This document shows, in pieces, positions 52,602 through 62,117 of a stretch of 64,000 bases of DNA. The stretch covers positions 32,494-96,493 of the forward strand of contig NZ_PVLR01000015.1 of the NCBI RefSeq assembly GCF_002980625.1, written 5' to 3'. The notes beneath the pieces were generated by a model, which had not been told where the DNA came from, ran no database searches, and saw only the letters and a program-made list of their open reading frames with translations. The DNA comes from Malikia spinosa. GTDB lineage: Bacteria; Pseudomonadota; Gammaproteobacteria; Burkholderiales; Burkholderiaceae_C. The number at the start of each line of letters is the position of its first letter. The first letter of the stretch is position 1. A program made the translations under genes and the position numbers.

Positions 52602-52913
52602 ATGCCCGCGAACAAGACTGCTGCCCTGGCCAGCCTCACGCCGGTGTCCGGCGCCGCCGTGCAGCGCAGCGAGCACCAGCGCGACATCGTCAACCGGCTG
52701 CGCCGCATCGAGGGCCAGGTCCGGGCCCTGGCCGAGATGGTCGATGCCGGCCGCCCCTGCGAGGACATCGCGCAACAGATGTCGGCCGCGCGCAAGGCGA
52801 TGGACAAGGCGTTCTACCGCCTGATGGCCTGCTCGATGCTGGAAGCCGTGAACCAGGGCGACTCGGTCGAGGGCGTCGAGCGCTCGACCCGCATCCTGGA
52901 AAAATACGCATGA
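52602..52913 (+). CDS. CsoR/FrmR-family regulator with unusual sensor residues
   Basis: A 103-residue all-helical regulator of the DUF156 family, with [17 protein letters not shown] as the conserved first helix. The first sensing Cys is Cys53 (RPCEDI). The second position is odd: FrmR and CsoR have a His about 25 residues later, but here that place is Ser78, preceded by Cys77 (RLMACSM), and the CsoR third ligand is Ala. That pattern resembles thiol-sensing rather than metal-binding, though it is not the CstR spacing. It overlaps cca by four bases. DNA target unknown; auto-regulation is common for the family. Confidence 0.85.
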   Translation: MPANKTAALASLTPVSGAAVQRSEHQRDIVNRLRRIEGQVRALAEMVDAGRPCEDIAQQMSAARKAMDKAFYRLMACSMLEAVNQGDSVEGVERSTRILEKYA

Positions 52914-54271
52914 AGCCGGCCAGCGGGCAGGTTTACCTGGTCGGCGGCGCGGTGCGCGACGGCCTGCTGGGCCATTTCCATACCGTGCACCGGCTGCCAG
53001 ACGGCAGCCCGCATGCCGACCGCGACTGGGTGGTGGTCGGCAGCACGCCCGAGGCCATGACGGCGCAGGGCTTCCTGCCGGTTGGACGCGATTTCCCGGT
53101 GTTCCTGCATCCGCGCACGCGCGAGGAATACGCGCTGGCGCGCACCGAGCGCAAGACCGCGCGCGGCTACCACGGCTTTGCCTTCCACACCGATGCCAGC
53201 GTGAGCCTGGAGGAAGACCTGGCGCGGCGCGACCTGACCATCAACGCGATCGCGCTGCCAGCCGCGGCGCTCGATGCTGACGGCCGTTTCGACCCGAACG
53301 ACCCGCGCCTGGTCGACCCCCATGATGGCCGGCGTGACCTGCAGCAGCGGGTGCTGCGCCATGTCACCGACGCCTTCCACGAGGACCCGGTGCGCATCCT
53401 GCGCATGGCGCGCTTCGCGGCGCGCTGGCCCGACTTCGAGGTCGCGCCCGAAACCATGGAGCTGATGCGATCAATGGTCGAGCAGGGCGAGGTCGACCAT
53501 CTGGTGCCCGAGCGGGTCTGGCAGGAACTCTCGCGCGGCCTGATGGAACAGCAGCCCTCGCGCATGCTGGAGTTGCTGCGCGACTGCGGCGCCTTGAAGG
53601 TACTGCTGCCCGAGGTTGACCGGCTCTGGGGCGTGCCGCAGCGCGCCGACTACCACCCCGAGGTCGATACCGGCGTACATCTGGGCATGGTGCTCGACAT
53701 GTCGGCCCGGCTGCAGGCGCCGCTGACGGTGCGCTTCGCCTGCCTGTGCCACGACCTAGGCAAGGGCAACACGCCGGCCGACGTGCTGCCGCGCCATATC
53801 GGCCACGAGATGCGCAGCGTCAAGCTGCTGCTCAAGCTGTGCGAGCGCTGGCGCGTGCCGCGCGACTGCAAGGAGCTGGCCGAAGTGGTGGCGCGCGAAC
53901 ATGGTCATATCCACCGCTGCGCCGATCTGTCGGCACCGGCGACGCTGCGCCTGCTCGAGCGCTGCGACGCGATCCGCCGGCCCGAGCGCTTCGTCGAGTT
54001 CCTGCAGGCCTGCGAGTGCGACGCGCGGGGCCGGCTCCACTTCGAGCAAGCACCCTACCCCCAGGCAACGCGGCTGCAGACTGCGCTCGATGCCGCGCTG
54101 GCGGTGGCGACGGCGCCGATCGCGGCGCGCGTGAGCGAGGAAGTCAAGCAGCAAGGCGGCGACCCGCGCCGACTGGGTCCGATGATCGCCCTGGCGATCG
54201 AGCACGCGCGCAGCGCGGCGATCGCGCAGGCGCTGAATCCGGCGCAGCGCGACACGCCGGTCAGCGCCTGA
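52910..54271 (+). CDS. cca: CCA tRNA nucleotidyltransferase
   Basis: A 453-residue class II nucleotidyltransferase that repairs or adds the tRNA 3' CCA. N-terminal motifs are [13 protein letters not shown] and the catalytic aspartates in ADRDWVVVG, then [10 protein letters not shown] and the metal motif [10 protein letters not shown]. The middle fingers and the HD-type domain follow ([11 protein letters not shown]), as in E. coli-type bifunctional Cca. Start overlaps the preceding regulator as ATGA, so the two are translationally coupled. Confidence 0.95.
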   Translation: MKPASGQVYLVGGAVRDGLLGHFHTVHRLPDGSPHADRDWVVVGSTPEAMTAQGFLPVGRDFPVFLHPRTREEYALARTERKTARGYHGFAFHTDASVSLEEDLARRDLTINAIALPAAALDADGRFDPNDPRLVDPHDGRRDLQQRVLRHVTDAFHEDPVRILRMARFAARWPDFEVAPETMELMRSMVEQGEVDHLVPERVWQELSRGLMEQQPSRMLELLRDCGALKVLLPEVDRLWGVPQRADYHPEVDTGVHLGMVLDMSARLQAPLTVRFACLCHDLGKGNTPADVLPRHIGHEMRSVKLLLKLCERWRVPRDCKELAEVVAREHGHIHRCADLSAPATLRLLERCDAIRRPERFVEFLQACECDARGRLHFEQAPYPQATRLQTALDAALAVATAPIAARVSEEVKQQGGDPRRLGPMIALAIEHARSAAIAQALNPAQRDTPVSA

Positions 54272-54312
54272 AACTGGCTTGCGGCGCCACGCGGCTTTTA
54301 ACCAGGGATGAC

Positions 54313-54771
<459 letters not shown>

Positions 54772-54861
54772 GGCTTCTCCGTTCGAGGGGGATTCGGCGC
54801 TCCGACAGAGTAGGCGGCGGCGCGCGGTTTTTCAAGGCCGGCCGCAACGGCTGGCGCAAAT

Positions 54862-55056
54862 TCAGAACAGATGCTGCAACAGAGCGGCGATCCAGCTCAG
54901 CAGCAGCGCGGTCGCGATCGGCAGCTCCCAGTAGCGGCCGAAGGCGCGAAAGCGCAAGTCGCCCGGCAGCCGTCCGAGCCCGATCTTGCGCAGCCACCCG
55001 GTCAGGCCCTGCACCAGCACCAGGGCCAGCAGCACGACGATCAGCCAGCGCAGCAT
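54862..55056 (-). CDS. DUF2905 small membrane protein
   Basis: A 64-residue two-helix inner-membrane protein. Hydrophobic stretches are LRWLIVVLLALVLVQGL at the start and IATALLLSWIAALLQHLF at the end. Between them lies LGRLPGDLRFRAFGRY, the DUF2905 core. No function is known. The ATG at 55056 fits the family length; a longer frame upstream overlaps the methyltransferase gene that ends ten bases before. Confidence 0.85.
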   Translation of the reverse strand: MLRWLIVVLLALVLVQGLTGWLRKIGLGRLPGDLRFRAFGRYWELPIATALLLSWIAALLQHLF

Positions 55057-55066
55057 CAGGATGCGC

Positions 55067-56194
55067 TCACAGCGTATGGCTGCGGTCGCCGGCAGTAAAG
55101 CCGAGCGGAATCCAGCCCTCGGCACTTGCGGCCGGCGCGAAGGCCAGCACCTTGAACAGCTCGCCCATCTCGTGCTCGTTGACCAGCTTGGCCAGGTTGG
55201 CGCGCTGTGCCACCGGGACCTCGCCGGCCAACTCGATCAGGCCGGCATTGATCAGGAAGCGGCCCTGGCTGGTGTAGCCCAGCACCGGCAGGCCGGCGTC
55301 CTGCGCTGCCAGCGCGACGCCGGTGAAGTTGACATGGGCCGTGATGTCCTTGAGCCCGACCTCGGTCAGCGGGTCATGGTCGGTCTTGTGACTGCGGTGG
55401 CAGATCAGCGTGCCCATGTGGCGCTGCGGGTGGTAGTACTCGGACTCGGGGAAACCGTAGTCGATGAAGAAGGCTGCGCCGCGCGTCCAGCGCTCGGCCA
55501 GCGTGCGCACGAAGGCCTCGGCCTGCGGATGGATCTCGGTCAGGTAGTCGTGCGGGCCCTCGATCTCGCACGGCGGACGCAGCGCGGTCGGGCGGTCCTG
55601 CCAGACAAAAGCCGGCGAGTCGGCGGATGTCTGGCCAGGTGGTGCGAGTGCAACGCCACGCTCGAACCAGGCCGAGCCGCGCCGCTGCAGCAGCTGCACC
55701 GGCATCGCGTCGAGCACCTCATTGCCGACGATCACGCCCTCGAAGCGCTGCGGCAGCCGGTCAATCCACTCGACCCGGTCGCCGAAGGCAGCCAGCGTTT
55801 GCTGCTGACGCGCGCGCAGCGTACCCGACAGGTCGACGATGCGGTAGCGGACCTCGCGGTGGCCCATGGCATCAAGCTGGGTCAGGATCTGCTGCGCCAG
55901 CGCACCGCTGCCGGCGCCGAACTCCCAGACTTCCAAACAACCGGTGGCTGCGAGCGCCTGCGCGACCTGGCGCCCGAGCGTGCGGCCGAACCAGGGCGAG
56001 AGCTCGGGCGCGGTCACGAAGTCGCTGCCACTGCCGGGCATGGAGCCGAACTTGACGCTGTCGTTGGCGTAATAGCCCAGGCCGGGCTGATAGAGCGCCA
56101 GCGCCATGAAGCGGTCAAAGGACAGCCAGCCGCCGGAAATCTCCAGCTCGCGGACAATATGGGCTTTCAGCTTCTCGGACAAATCGCTCGACAT
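55067..56194 (-). CDS. MidA/NDUFAF7-like SAM-dependent methyltransferase
   Basis: A 375-residue class I methyltransferase of the DUF185/MidA family. The family N-terminus ISGGWLSFDRFMALALYQPGLGYY and DFVTAPELSPWFGRTLG are present. The SAM loop is VWEFGAGSGALAQQIL, with NEVLDAMPVQ following as in NDUFAF7. The mitochondrial homologue methylates an arginine in complex I; the bacterial role is not established. It is transcribed with DUF2905 and is divergent from folM. Confidence 0.92.
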   Translation of the reverse strand: MSSDLSEKLKAHIVRELEISGGWLSFDRFMALALYQPGLGYYANDSVKFGSMPGSGSDFVTAPELSPWFGRTLGRQVAQALAATGCLEVWEFGAGSGALAQQILTQLDAMGHREVRYRIVDLSGTLRARQQQTLAAFGDRVEWIDRLPQRFEGVIVGNEVLDAMPVQLLQRRGSAWFERGVALAPPGQTSADSPAFVWQDRPTALRPPCEIEGPHDYLTEIHPQAEAFVRTLAERWTRGAAFFIDYGFPESEYYHPQRHMGTLICHRSHKTDHDPLTEVGLKDITAHVNFTGVALAAQDAGLPVLGYTSQGRFLINAGLIELAGEVPVAQRANLAKLVNEHEMGELFKVLAFAPAASAEGWIPLGFTAGDRSHTL

Positions 56195-56260
56195 GGTTCT
56201 GCCATCTGGTTACGGGTGCGGCGCCATCATAAGCGCCCGACCACCCATGAAGATCACCCC

Positions 56261-57061
56261 ATGACCCGTGCCGACCCGATCCCTACGGTCCCGACCGTGC
56301 TCGTCACAGGCGGCGGCGTACGCCTGGGCGCCGAGATCTGCCGCACCTTCGCGCAAGCCGGCTGGCGCGTGCTGTGCCAGTACCGCCGTTCGGCCGACGC
56401 AGCGCAGGCGCTCTGCCAGTCGCTGCGCGAGCAGGGCCTGGACGCGACCGCGATCGAGGGCGACCTGGCCAGTGAAGCCGGCCGGCGCGCCCTGATGGCA
56501 CAGGCCGCCGCCATTGCCGGCCCGCTCAGCTGCCTGGTCAACAATGCCTCGGCGTTCGAACCCGACACTGGTGCCGACTTCGACGCCGAGCTGGCCAGAC
56601 TGCAGCTCGAGGTCAACCTGATCGCGCCGCTGTCGCTGGCACGCAAACTCAGCGCCGGCCTGCCTGCCGGGGTGGATGTCGATGCCAGCGTGATCCATAT
56701 CCTGGACCAGAAGGTGTTCAACCTGAACCCGGACTATTTCTCCTATACCGTGACCAAGCTGGCGTTGGAACGCGCAGTCGCGCTGCAGGCGCAGGCGCTA
56801 GCGCCGCGCGTGCGCGTCTGCGGCGTGGCACCGGGACTGATGTACCTGAGCGGCCCGCAGACGCAGGAGAATTTCGACCGCGCCAGCCGCGTCAACCTGC
56901 TGCGCCGGCCGACCGATCCGGCCGACGTGGCACGGACCTGCCTGTTCCTGGCGCAGACCCGCGCCATCACCGGAACCACCCTGTGCGTCGACAGCGGCCA
57001 GCATCTGGTGCCGCTGGCGCGCGACGTGATGTTCGCAGTCGAGGACAATCCCCTGCCATGA
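56261..57061 (+). CDS. folM: Pteridine reductase-type SDR (FolM/PTR1-like)
   Basis: A 266-residue short-chain dehydrogenase. The nucleotide loop TGGGVRLGAEI has the Arg-type motif of FolM and PTR1 in place of the classical TGxxxGxG. NNAS and the catalytic Tyr-Lys in YFSYTVTKLALE are present, as is the long LDQKVFNLNPDY loop of pteridine reductases. It would reduce dihydromonapterin or dihydrofolate. It overlaps the first FolB-family gene by four bases, in line with a pterin role. Confidence 0.85.
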   Translation: MTRADPIPTVPTVLVTGGGVRLGAEICRTFAQAGWRVLCQYRRSADAAQALCQSLREQGLDATAIEGDLASEAGRRALMAQAAAIAGPLSCLVNNASAFEPDTGADFDAELARLQLEVNLIAPLSLARKLSAGLPAGVDVDASVIHILDQKVFNLNPDYFSYTVTKLALERAVALQAQALAPRVRVCGVAPGLMYLSGPQTQENFDRASRVNLLRRPTDPADVARTCLFLAQTRAITGTTLCVDSGQHLVPLARDVMFAVEDNPLP

Positions 57062-57492
57062 ACGCTCCCGACCTGACCCTGCCGGTGCAGCTGTCCCTGA
57101 TGGACGAGCTGCGCCTGAGCTGCCGCAAGCTCTTCCTGCGCCGCCACGAGGTGCAGGCCCATATCGGCGCCCACGACTTCGAGAAGGGCGTGACCCAGCG
57201 GCTCTGGATCGACGTCGAGCTCTGGGTGCCGTTCACGCAATCGACCCCCGCGCTCGACTCGCTGCACGAGGTGGTCGACTACGACTTCGTGCGTGCCGAG
57301 GTCGCGCTGCGCCTGCAGCAAGGCCATGTCGAGCTGCAGGAAACCCTGTGCGACGACCTGGCTCAGCGCCTGCTGGCCCACCCCGGCGTGCGCGCCGTGC
57401 GCCTGTCGACCTGCAAACCCGACGTCTACCCCGACTGCGAGGCCGTCGGCGTGGAAGTCTTCCACGTCAAGCCCGCCACTGCCCAGCCATGA
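57058..57492 (+). CDS. Dihydroneopterin aldolase/epimerase family protein, first paralogue
   Basis: A 144-residue T-fold protein of the FolB/FolX family. Family motifs seen are HIGAHDFEKGVTQRLWIDVELWV and HEVVDYDFVRAEV, with LQETLCDDLAQRLL supplying the conserved Glu. Compared with the next gene it has a longer N-terminus (SLMDELRLSCRKLFLRRHEV), and its second motif differs. It could be the dihydroneopterin triphosphate epimerase (FolX) or a second aldolase; I cannot separate the two. It overlaps folM upstream and folB downstream by four bases each. Confidence 0.8.
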   Translation: MNAPDLTLPVQLSLMDELRLSCRKLFLRRHEVQAHIGAHDFEKGVTQRLWIDVELWVPFTQSTPALDSLHEVVDYDFVRAEVALRLQQGHVELQETLCDDLAQRLLAHPGVRAVRLSTCKPDVYPDCEAVGVEVFHVKPATAQP

Positions 57493-57872
57493 ACCCCATC
57501 CAAGCCCCGAAAGCCGGCCAGCAGATCCTGACCCTGACCGGACTGCGCTTCGTCGCCAACCTCGGCATCCTCGAACACGAGAAGACCCGCCCGCAACCGA
57601 TCCAGGTCGATGCCGAGCTGAATCAGGGCGTGCAGCCGCTGCTGCCGCACGACGACGACATCGACCATGTGCTGGACTACCGCAAGGTGCGCCAGATCAT
57701 CATCGACGAATGCACCGCCGAGCATGTGAACCTGCTCGAGACGCTGATCGGCAAGCTGGCCCACCGGCTGCTGCAGCTGCCCGGCGTGATCGGCGTGCGC
57801 GTCAAGATCGCCAAGCTCGAGATCTTCGACGACTGCGAGGTCGCCATCCGCATGGAAAGCGGCCAGTGGTGA
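57489..57872 (+). CDS. folB: Dihydroneopterin aldolase, second paralogue
   Basis: A 127-residue T-fold enzyme. The FolB signature is clear: [30 protein letters not shown], and [15 protein letters not shown], with [18 protein letters not shown] holding the catalytic Glu. The C-terminus [21 protein letters not shown] is typical. It would cleave dihydroneopterin to hydroxymethyl-dihydropterin for folate. It is the third gene of the folM-folB1-folB2 overlap chain and precedes ttcA by 40 bases. Confidence 0.88.
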   Translation: MNPIQAPKAGQQILTLTGLRFVANLGILEHEKTRPQPIQVDAELNQGVQPLLPHDDDIDHVLDYRKVRQIIIDECTAEHVNLLETLIGKLAHRLLQLPGVIGVRVKIAKLEIFDDCEVAIRMESGQW

Positions 57873-57912
57873 GCGCATCTGCCGCCATCAGCACCCCATA
57901 CCCGAGATAGAA

Positions 57913-58878
57913 ATGAACGACACCGCAACCTGGAACGAGGCCGCCGAGACGGCCACTGAATCCGCTGCCGACGCCGCCGAGGCGCAGAAGAAGCACAAGA
58001 TCGAGCGCGAGGACCGCAAGCTCGAAAAGCGCCTGTGCCGCGAAGTCGGCCGCGCCATCGCCGACTACAACATGATCGAGGAAGGCGACCGCGTGATGGT
58101 CTGCCTGTCGGGCGGCAAGGACAGCTACGGCCTGCTCGACATCCTGCTCAAGCTGCAAAAGCGCGCCCCGGTCAACTTCGAGCTGATCGCGGTCAACCTG
58201 GACCAGAAGCAGCCGGGCTTTCCCGACCATATCCTGCCCGAGTACCTGAAGCAGCTCGGCGTCAAGTTCCACATCGAGACCCAGGACACCTACTCGATCG
58301 TCAAGAAGGTGATCCCCGAGGGCAAGACCATGTGCAGCCTGTGCAGCCGGCTGCGCCGCGGCATCCTGTACCGGGTGGCCAAGGAGCTCGGCTGCACCAA
58401 GATCGCGCTGGGCCACCACCGCGACGACATCCTGCAGACCTTCTTCCTCAACATGTTCTTCGGCGCCAAGCTCAAGGGCATGCCGGCCAAGCTGGTCAGC
58501 GACAACGGCGAGTTCATGGTGATCCGCCCGCTGGCCTATGTGCCCGAGAAGGATCTGATCCGCTGGGCCCAGGTGCGCGAGTTCCCGATCATTCCCTGCA
58601 CGCTCTGCGGCAGCCAGGAGAACCTGCAGCGCAAGCAGATCGGCAACATGCTGCGCGAATGGGAGAAGAAGTTCCCGGGCCGGGTCGAGAGCATGCTCGG
58701 CGCGCTGCAGAACGTGGTGCCCAGCCACCTGATGGACCGTCAGCTGCACCCGTTCGAGACCTTGCGCACCACCGGCATCGCCGACGAGAATGGCGACATG
58801 GTGTTCGACGAGGAAGAGCTGCCGCTGCCAGCGGCGCTGCCGACCGAGCAGATCATCAGCCTGACCCCGGCGCGCTGA
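57913..58878 (+). CDS. ttcA: tRNA 2-thiocytidine synthetase TtcA
   Basis: A 321-residue iron-sulfur enzyme that thiolates C32 of some tRNAs. The PP-loop is [16 protein letters not shown]. The iron-sulfur cysteines appear as two CXXC motifs: [14 protein letters not shown] and [18 protein letters not shown]. The other family motif, [17 protein letters not shown], is also intact. It follows folB, as in related genomes. Confidence 0.96.
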   Translation: MNDTATWNEAAETATESAADAAEAQKKHKIEREDRKLEKRLCREVGRAIADYNMIEEGDRVMVCLSGGKDSYGLLDILLKLQKRAPVNFELIAVNLDQKQPGFPDHILPEYLKQLGVKFHIETQDTYSIVKKVIPEGKTMCSLCSRLRRGILYRVAKELGCTKIALGHHRDDILQTFFLNMFFGAKLKGMPAKLVSDNGEFMVIRPLAYVPEKDLIRWAQVREFPIIPCTLCGSQENLQRKQIGNMLREWEKKFPGRVESMLGALQNVVPSHLMDRQLHPFETLRTTGIADENGDMVFDEEELPLPAALPTEQIISLTPAR

Positions 58879-58889
58879 TTTTCGCCCTG

Positions 58890-58917
58890 CCGGTGGCGGG
58901 GTCGCCGCTGCCACCGG
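58890..58917 (+). terminator. Hairpin after ttcA
   Basis: CCGGTGGC (58890-58897) and GCCACCGG (58910-58917) form an 8-bp perfect stem over a 12-base loop whose GCGG and CCGC words can extend it. It is 11 bases after the ttcA stop codon. There is no T-run, so rho-independent action is doubtful. Confidence 0.4.
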
Positions 58918-58944
58918 ACTTCCCAACTTGTGCAGGAGCCCGTC

Positions 58945-59634
58945 ATGTCCCGTCCCCCAGTCAACCCGCCCGGCAGGGCCATGACCCGTCGGCTGGGCGG
59001 CCTGAGCCTGCTGGCCGGCACACTGCTGCTGGGCGGCTGCGCCGGCGCAATCCGGCTCGAGAATGACGTGCGCAGCTACGCCGACTGGTCAGCCGGCCCG
59101 GCTGGCGAGGCGACCAGACCGGTCCCCGGCGACCGCTACCGCTTCGAGCGCCGGCCCTCGCAGCTGCAGGCTCCTGCGGCGCAACAGGAGGCGATCGAAG
59201 CCATCGCGCGCGATGCGCTGGCCCGCGTCGGACTGCGCGCCGCACCCGAACCGCTGCCGGCCGGCGCGGCGCTGCCGCGCTGGACGGTCGAGCTCGGCGC
59301 GCGCTCGGTGCGCCTGCCCTACGCTCCTTGGGACGAGCCTGCCAGGCCGAGCTTTGGCGTCAGCGTCGGCATCGGCCATGTGTTTCCGCATGGCTCGGTC
59401 GGTTTCGGCATGCCGCTGTTTCCGCATCTGACGACGCCCTACTACCAGCGCGAAGTCTCGCTGGTGCTGCGCGATGCCCGCAGCGCCCGGGTGGTCTACG
59501 AGACCCAGGCCTCGCACGATGGCCCCTGGGCCGACAACCCGACGCTATGGGCCGCGCTGCTTGACGCGGCGCTGCAGGGCTTCCCGCAAGCACCAGCCGG
59601 CCCGCGCCGGGTCGTGATCGAAGTCCCGCGCTGA
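58945..59634 (+). CDS. DUF4136-type lipoprotein
   Basis: A 229-residue predicted outer-membrane lipoprotein. The lipobox is LLGGC (Cys about residue 35), after a rather long N-region. The mature part has the DUF4136 pattern: YRFERRPSQ, a helix with AARDAL-like residues (AIARDALARVGL), and a Gly/Phe-rich region FGVSVGIGHVFPHGSVGFG, then YYQREVSLVLRDARSARVVYET. The ATG at 58945 has an AGGAG site seven bases before it. No function is known for the family; it lies between ttcA and a phosphatase gene. Confidence 0.82.
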   Translation: MSRPPVNPPGRAMTRRLGGLSLLAGTLLLGGCAGAIRLENDVRSYADWSAGPAGEATRPVPGDRYRFERRPSQLQAPAAQQEAIEAIARDALARVGLRAAPEPLPAGAALPRWTVELGARSVRLPYAPWDEPARPSFGVSVGIGHVFPHGSVGFGMPLFPHLTTPYYQREVSLVLRDARSARVVYETQASHDGPWADNPTLWAALLDAALQGFPQAPAGPRRVVIEVPR

Positions 59635-59720
59635 CCGCGCCGAATACGCTGAACCTGTTGAACCCGCTACGCGGCGATCCGCTTGCGCCAGCCCCCCACA
59701 CCGCCCCACCAAGCCCTATT

Positions 59721-60362
59721 ATGGAATTCACCCGCATCCTGGCGCTGCGCCACGGCGAAACCACCTGGAACCAGGACAAGCGCCTGCAGGGCCATCTCGA
59801 CATCCCGCTCAACCCGCGCGGCTACTGGCAGGCCGCGCGTGCGGCCGACGCACTGCGCGAGGAAGCGATCGCGGCGGTCTACTCGAGCGACCTGGAGCGC
59901 GCGCACCAGACCGCCAGCGCGATCGCGACTGCGTTGGCCATGGACGTGCGCACCCACAGCGGCCTGCGCGAACGCCATTTCGGCGACTTCCAGGGCAAGA
60001 CCTGGACCGAACTCGAGCTGGAGGAACCCGAAGCCACACTGGCATGGCGCACCCGGGTGCCCGACTTCGCGCCGGGCGGTGGCGGCGAGACACTGCTGCA
60101 GCTGCGCGAACGCATCGAGAGCACCATCAACGAGATCGCAGCACGCCACAGCGGCGAGCAGATCGTCATCGTCGCCCATGGCGGCGTGCTCGACATGCTT
60201 TACCGGCTGGCGACAGGGCTTGAAGTGCAGGCGCCGCGCACCTGGCTGGTCGAGAACGCCGCCATCCACCGCCTGCTCTGGACCCCCGAGGGCCTGAGCC
60301 TGGTCGGCTGGGCCGACCGCGGCCATCTCGAGGAAACCTCGGACGACGACACCAGCACCTGA
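59721..60362 (+). CDS. Histidine phosphatase (GpmB/CobC-like)
   Basis: A 213-residue branch 1 histidine phosphatase. The catalytic LRHGETTWN is at residues 9-17, GHLDIPLNPRG follows, and LRERHFGDFQGKTW and VAHGGVLDMLYR hold the remaining active-site Glu and His. The usual annotations are phosphoglycerate mutase GpmB or alpha-ribazole phosphatase; this gene has no cobalamin neighbour. I take the ATG at 59721; an open frame begins 63 bases earlier but encodes a Pro-rich non-homologous piece. Confidence 0.9.
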   Translation: MEFTRILALRHGETTWNQDKRLQGHLDIPLNPRGYWQAARAADALREEAIAAVYSSDLERAHQTASAIATALAMDVRTHSGLRERHFGDFQGKTWTELELEEPEATLAWRTRVPDFAPGGGGETLLQLRERIESTINEIAARHSGEQIVIVAHGGVLDMLYRLATGLEVQAPRTWLVENAAIHRLLWTPEGLSLVGWADRGHLEETSDDDTST

Positions 60363-60416
60363 GGCCGGCTGGCCCGCCCGACAGGCCAGGACCGGCGAGC
60401 AAGGAGACGAGGGACT

Positions 60417-61484
60417 TCAATCACCGCCCGACAGCAGTCCCGGCTCGATCTTGGGCGGCTCCAGCCCCAGATGGCGAAACGCGGCCTGGGTCGCGATGCG
60501 CCCGCGCGTGGTGCGCTGCAGATAGCCCTGCTGGATCAGGTAGGGCTCGATCACGTCCTCGATCGTGCCCGCCTCCTCGCCGATGCTGGCAGCGATGTTG
60601 TCGAGGCCGACCGGGCCACCGTCGAACTTGTGGATCAGGGCCTCGAGCAGCTTGCGGTCCATCAGGTCGAAGCCGATCGGGTCGACATCGAGCATGGTCA
60701 GCGCGCGATTCGCCATGTCGAGCGTGATGTGGCCGTTGCCCTTGACATCGGCATAGTCGCGCACCCGGCGCAGCAGCCGGTTGGCGATGCGCGGCGTGCC
60801 GCGCGAACGGCGCGCGACCTCGAATGCCGCCGCCTCGTCCATCGGCGTATGCAGCAGGCCGGCACTGCGCTTGACGATCAGCGCCAGCTCGCTCGCGTTG
60901 TAGAACTCGAGCCGGCCGACAATGCCGAAACGGTCGCGCAGCGGATTGGTCAACATGCCGGCGCGCGTGGTCGCCCCCACCAGCGTGAACGGCTGCAGAT
61001 CGAGCTTGATCGAGCGCGCCGCCGGCCCCTCGCCGATCATGATGTCGATCTGGTAGTCCTCCAGCGCCGGGTACAAGATCTCCTCGACGACCGGCGAGAG
61101 TCGGTGGATCTCGTCGATGAACAGCACGTCGTTGGGCTCGAGGTTGGTCAGCAGCGCGGCCAGGTCCTTGGGTTTTTCCAGCACCGGACCGCTGGTCTGG
61201 CGCAGGTTGACGCCAAGCTCGTAGGCGATGATGTGGCTCAGCGTGGTCTTGCCCAGGCCCGGCGGGCCGAACAGCAGCACATGGTCGAGCGCCTCCTGGC
61301 GCTTCTTGGCCGCGCCGATGAAGATCTCGAGCTGCTCGCGCACCTTGGCCTGGCCCACATATTCCTGCAGGCCCTTGGGCCGCAGCGCGCGTTCGAGCGC
61401 CTCCTCACGACCGGATTCGGGCGCGGCCGAGACCATGCGCGGCTGGCGCGGTGCCCGGGCGAAATCGTCGGTTTCTATTGCCAT
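60417..61484 (-). CDS. ruvB: Holliday junction helicase RuvB
   Basis: A 355-residue AAA+ motor that drives branch migration with RuvA. The N-terminal [15 protein letters not shown] motif, Walker [17 protein letters not shown], Walker [14 protein letters not shown], sensor 1 (LVGATTRAG) and the winged-helix C-terminus ([12 protein letters not shown]) are all present. It follows ruvA by 22 bases. Confidence 0.97.
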   Translation of the reverse strand: MAIETDDFARAPRQPRMVSAAPESGREEALERALRPKGLQEYVGQAKVREQLEIFIGAAKKRQEALDHVLLFGPPGLGKTTLSHIIAYELGVNLRQTSGPVLEKPKDLAALLTNLEPNDVLFIDEIHRLSPVVEEILYPALEDYQIDIMIGEGPAARSIKLDLQPFTLVGATTRAGMLTNPLRDRFGIVGRLEFYNASELALIVKRSAGLLHTPMDEAAAFEVARRSRGTPRIANRLLRRVRDYADVKGNGHITLDMANRALTMLDVDPIGFDLMDRKLLEALIHKFDGGPVGLDNIAASIGEEAGTIEDVIEPYLIQQGYLQRTTRGRIATQAAFRHLGLEPPKIEPGLLSGGD

Positions 61485-61506
61485 CTGCGCTTACCCCGTT
61501 TGAAAA

Positions 61507-62088
61507 TCACCGCGCCAGCGCCCGGAGCGCGAGCTTGATGCCCTCGCTCACCGCCACCTCAGCCGGCAGCGCCTTGAGCGCGGCGGCGGCCTCCTTCTCG
61601 TTGTAGCCGAGCGCGATCAGCGCCTGCTGGATGTCGCCATGCGCGTCGCCCAGCAGCAGCCCGCCGCCCGCCAGGGCCCCAAGATCGGCGCCCAGCTTGC
61701 CCTTGAGCTCGAGCAACAGGCGCTCGGCGGTCTTCTTGCCGATGCCAGGCACCTTGACCAGGCGGCCAGGCTCCTGCGCGGTCACGGCCTGCGCCAGCTC
61801 GGTCACGCTCATGCCCGACAGCAGGCTCAGCGCCATGCGCGGGCCGACGCCACTGACCTTGATCAATTGCCGAAAGGCCTCACGTTCAGTGGCAGTCGCA
61901 AAGCCGTACAGCAGCTGCGCGTCCTCGCGGACGACAAAATGCGTCAGCAGCGCGACTTTCTCGCCCAGGTGCGGCAGGCCGTAGAAGGTGCTCATCGGCA
62001 CATCGACCTCGTAGCCCACGCCACCGCAGTCGATCAGGACCTGGGGAGGGGATTTTTCCAGCAGCGTTCCGCTCAGTTTGCCTATCAT
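61507..62088 (-). CDS. ruvA: Holliday junction-binding protein RuvA
   Basis: A 193-residue four-domain protein that binds DNA junctions. The OB fold begins [20 protein letters not shown]. The two helix-hairpin-helix motifs are around [18 protein letters not shown] and [22 protein letters not shown]. Domain III follows ([22 protein letters not shown]). An AAGGAAA ribosome site precedes the ATG. ruvAB form one unit, divergent from phoH; ruvC is not adjacent. Confidence 0.97.
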   Translation of the reverse strand: MIGKLSGTLLEKSPPQVLIDCGGVGYEVDVPMSTFYGLPHLGEKVALLTHFVVREDAQLLYGFATATEREAFRQLIKVSGVGPRMALSLLSGMSVTELAQAVTAQEPGRLVKVPGIGKKTAERLLLELKGKLGADLGALAGGGLLLGDAHGDIQQALIALGYNEKEAAAALKALPAEVAVSEGIKLALRALAR

Positions 62089-62117
62089 TGACGTTTCCTT
62101 TAGATGGAATTATCGGT

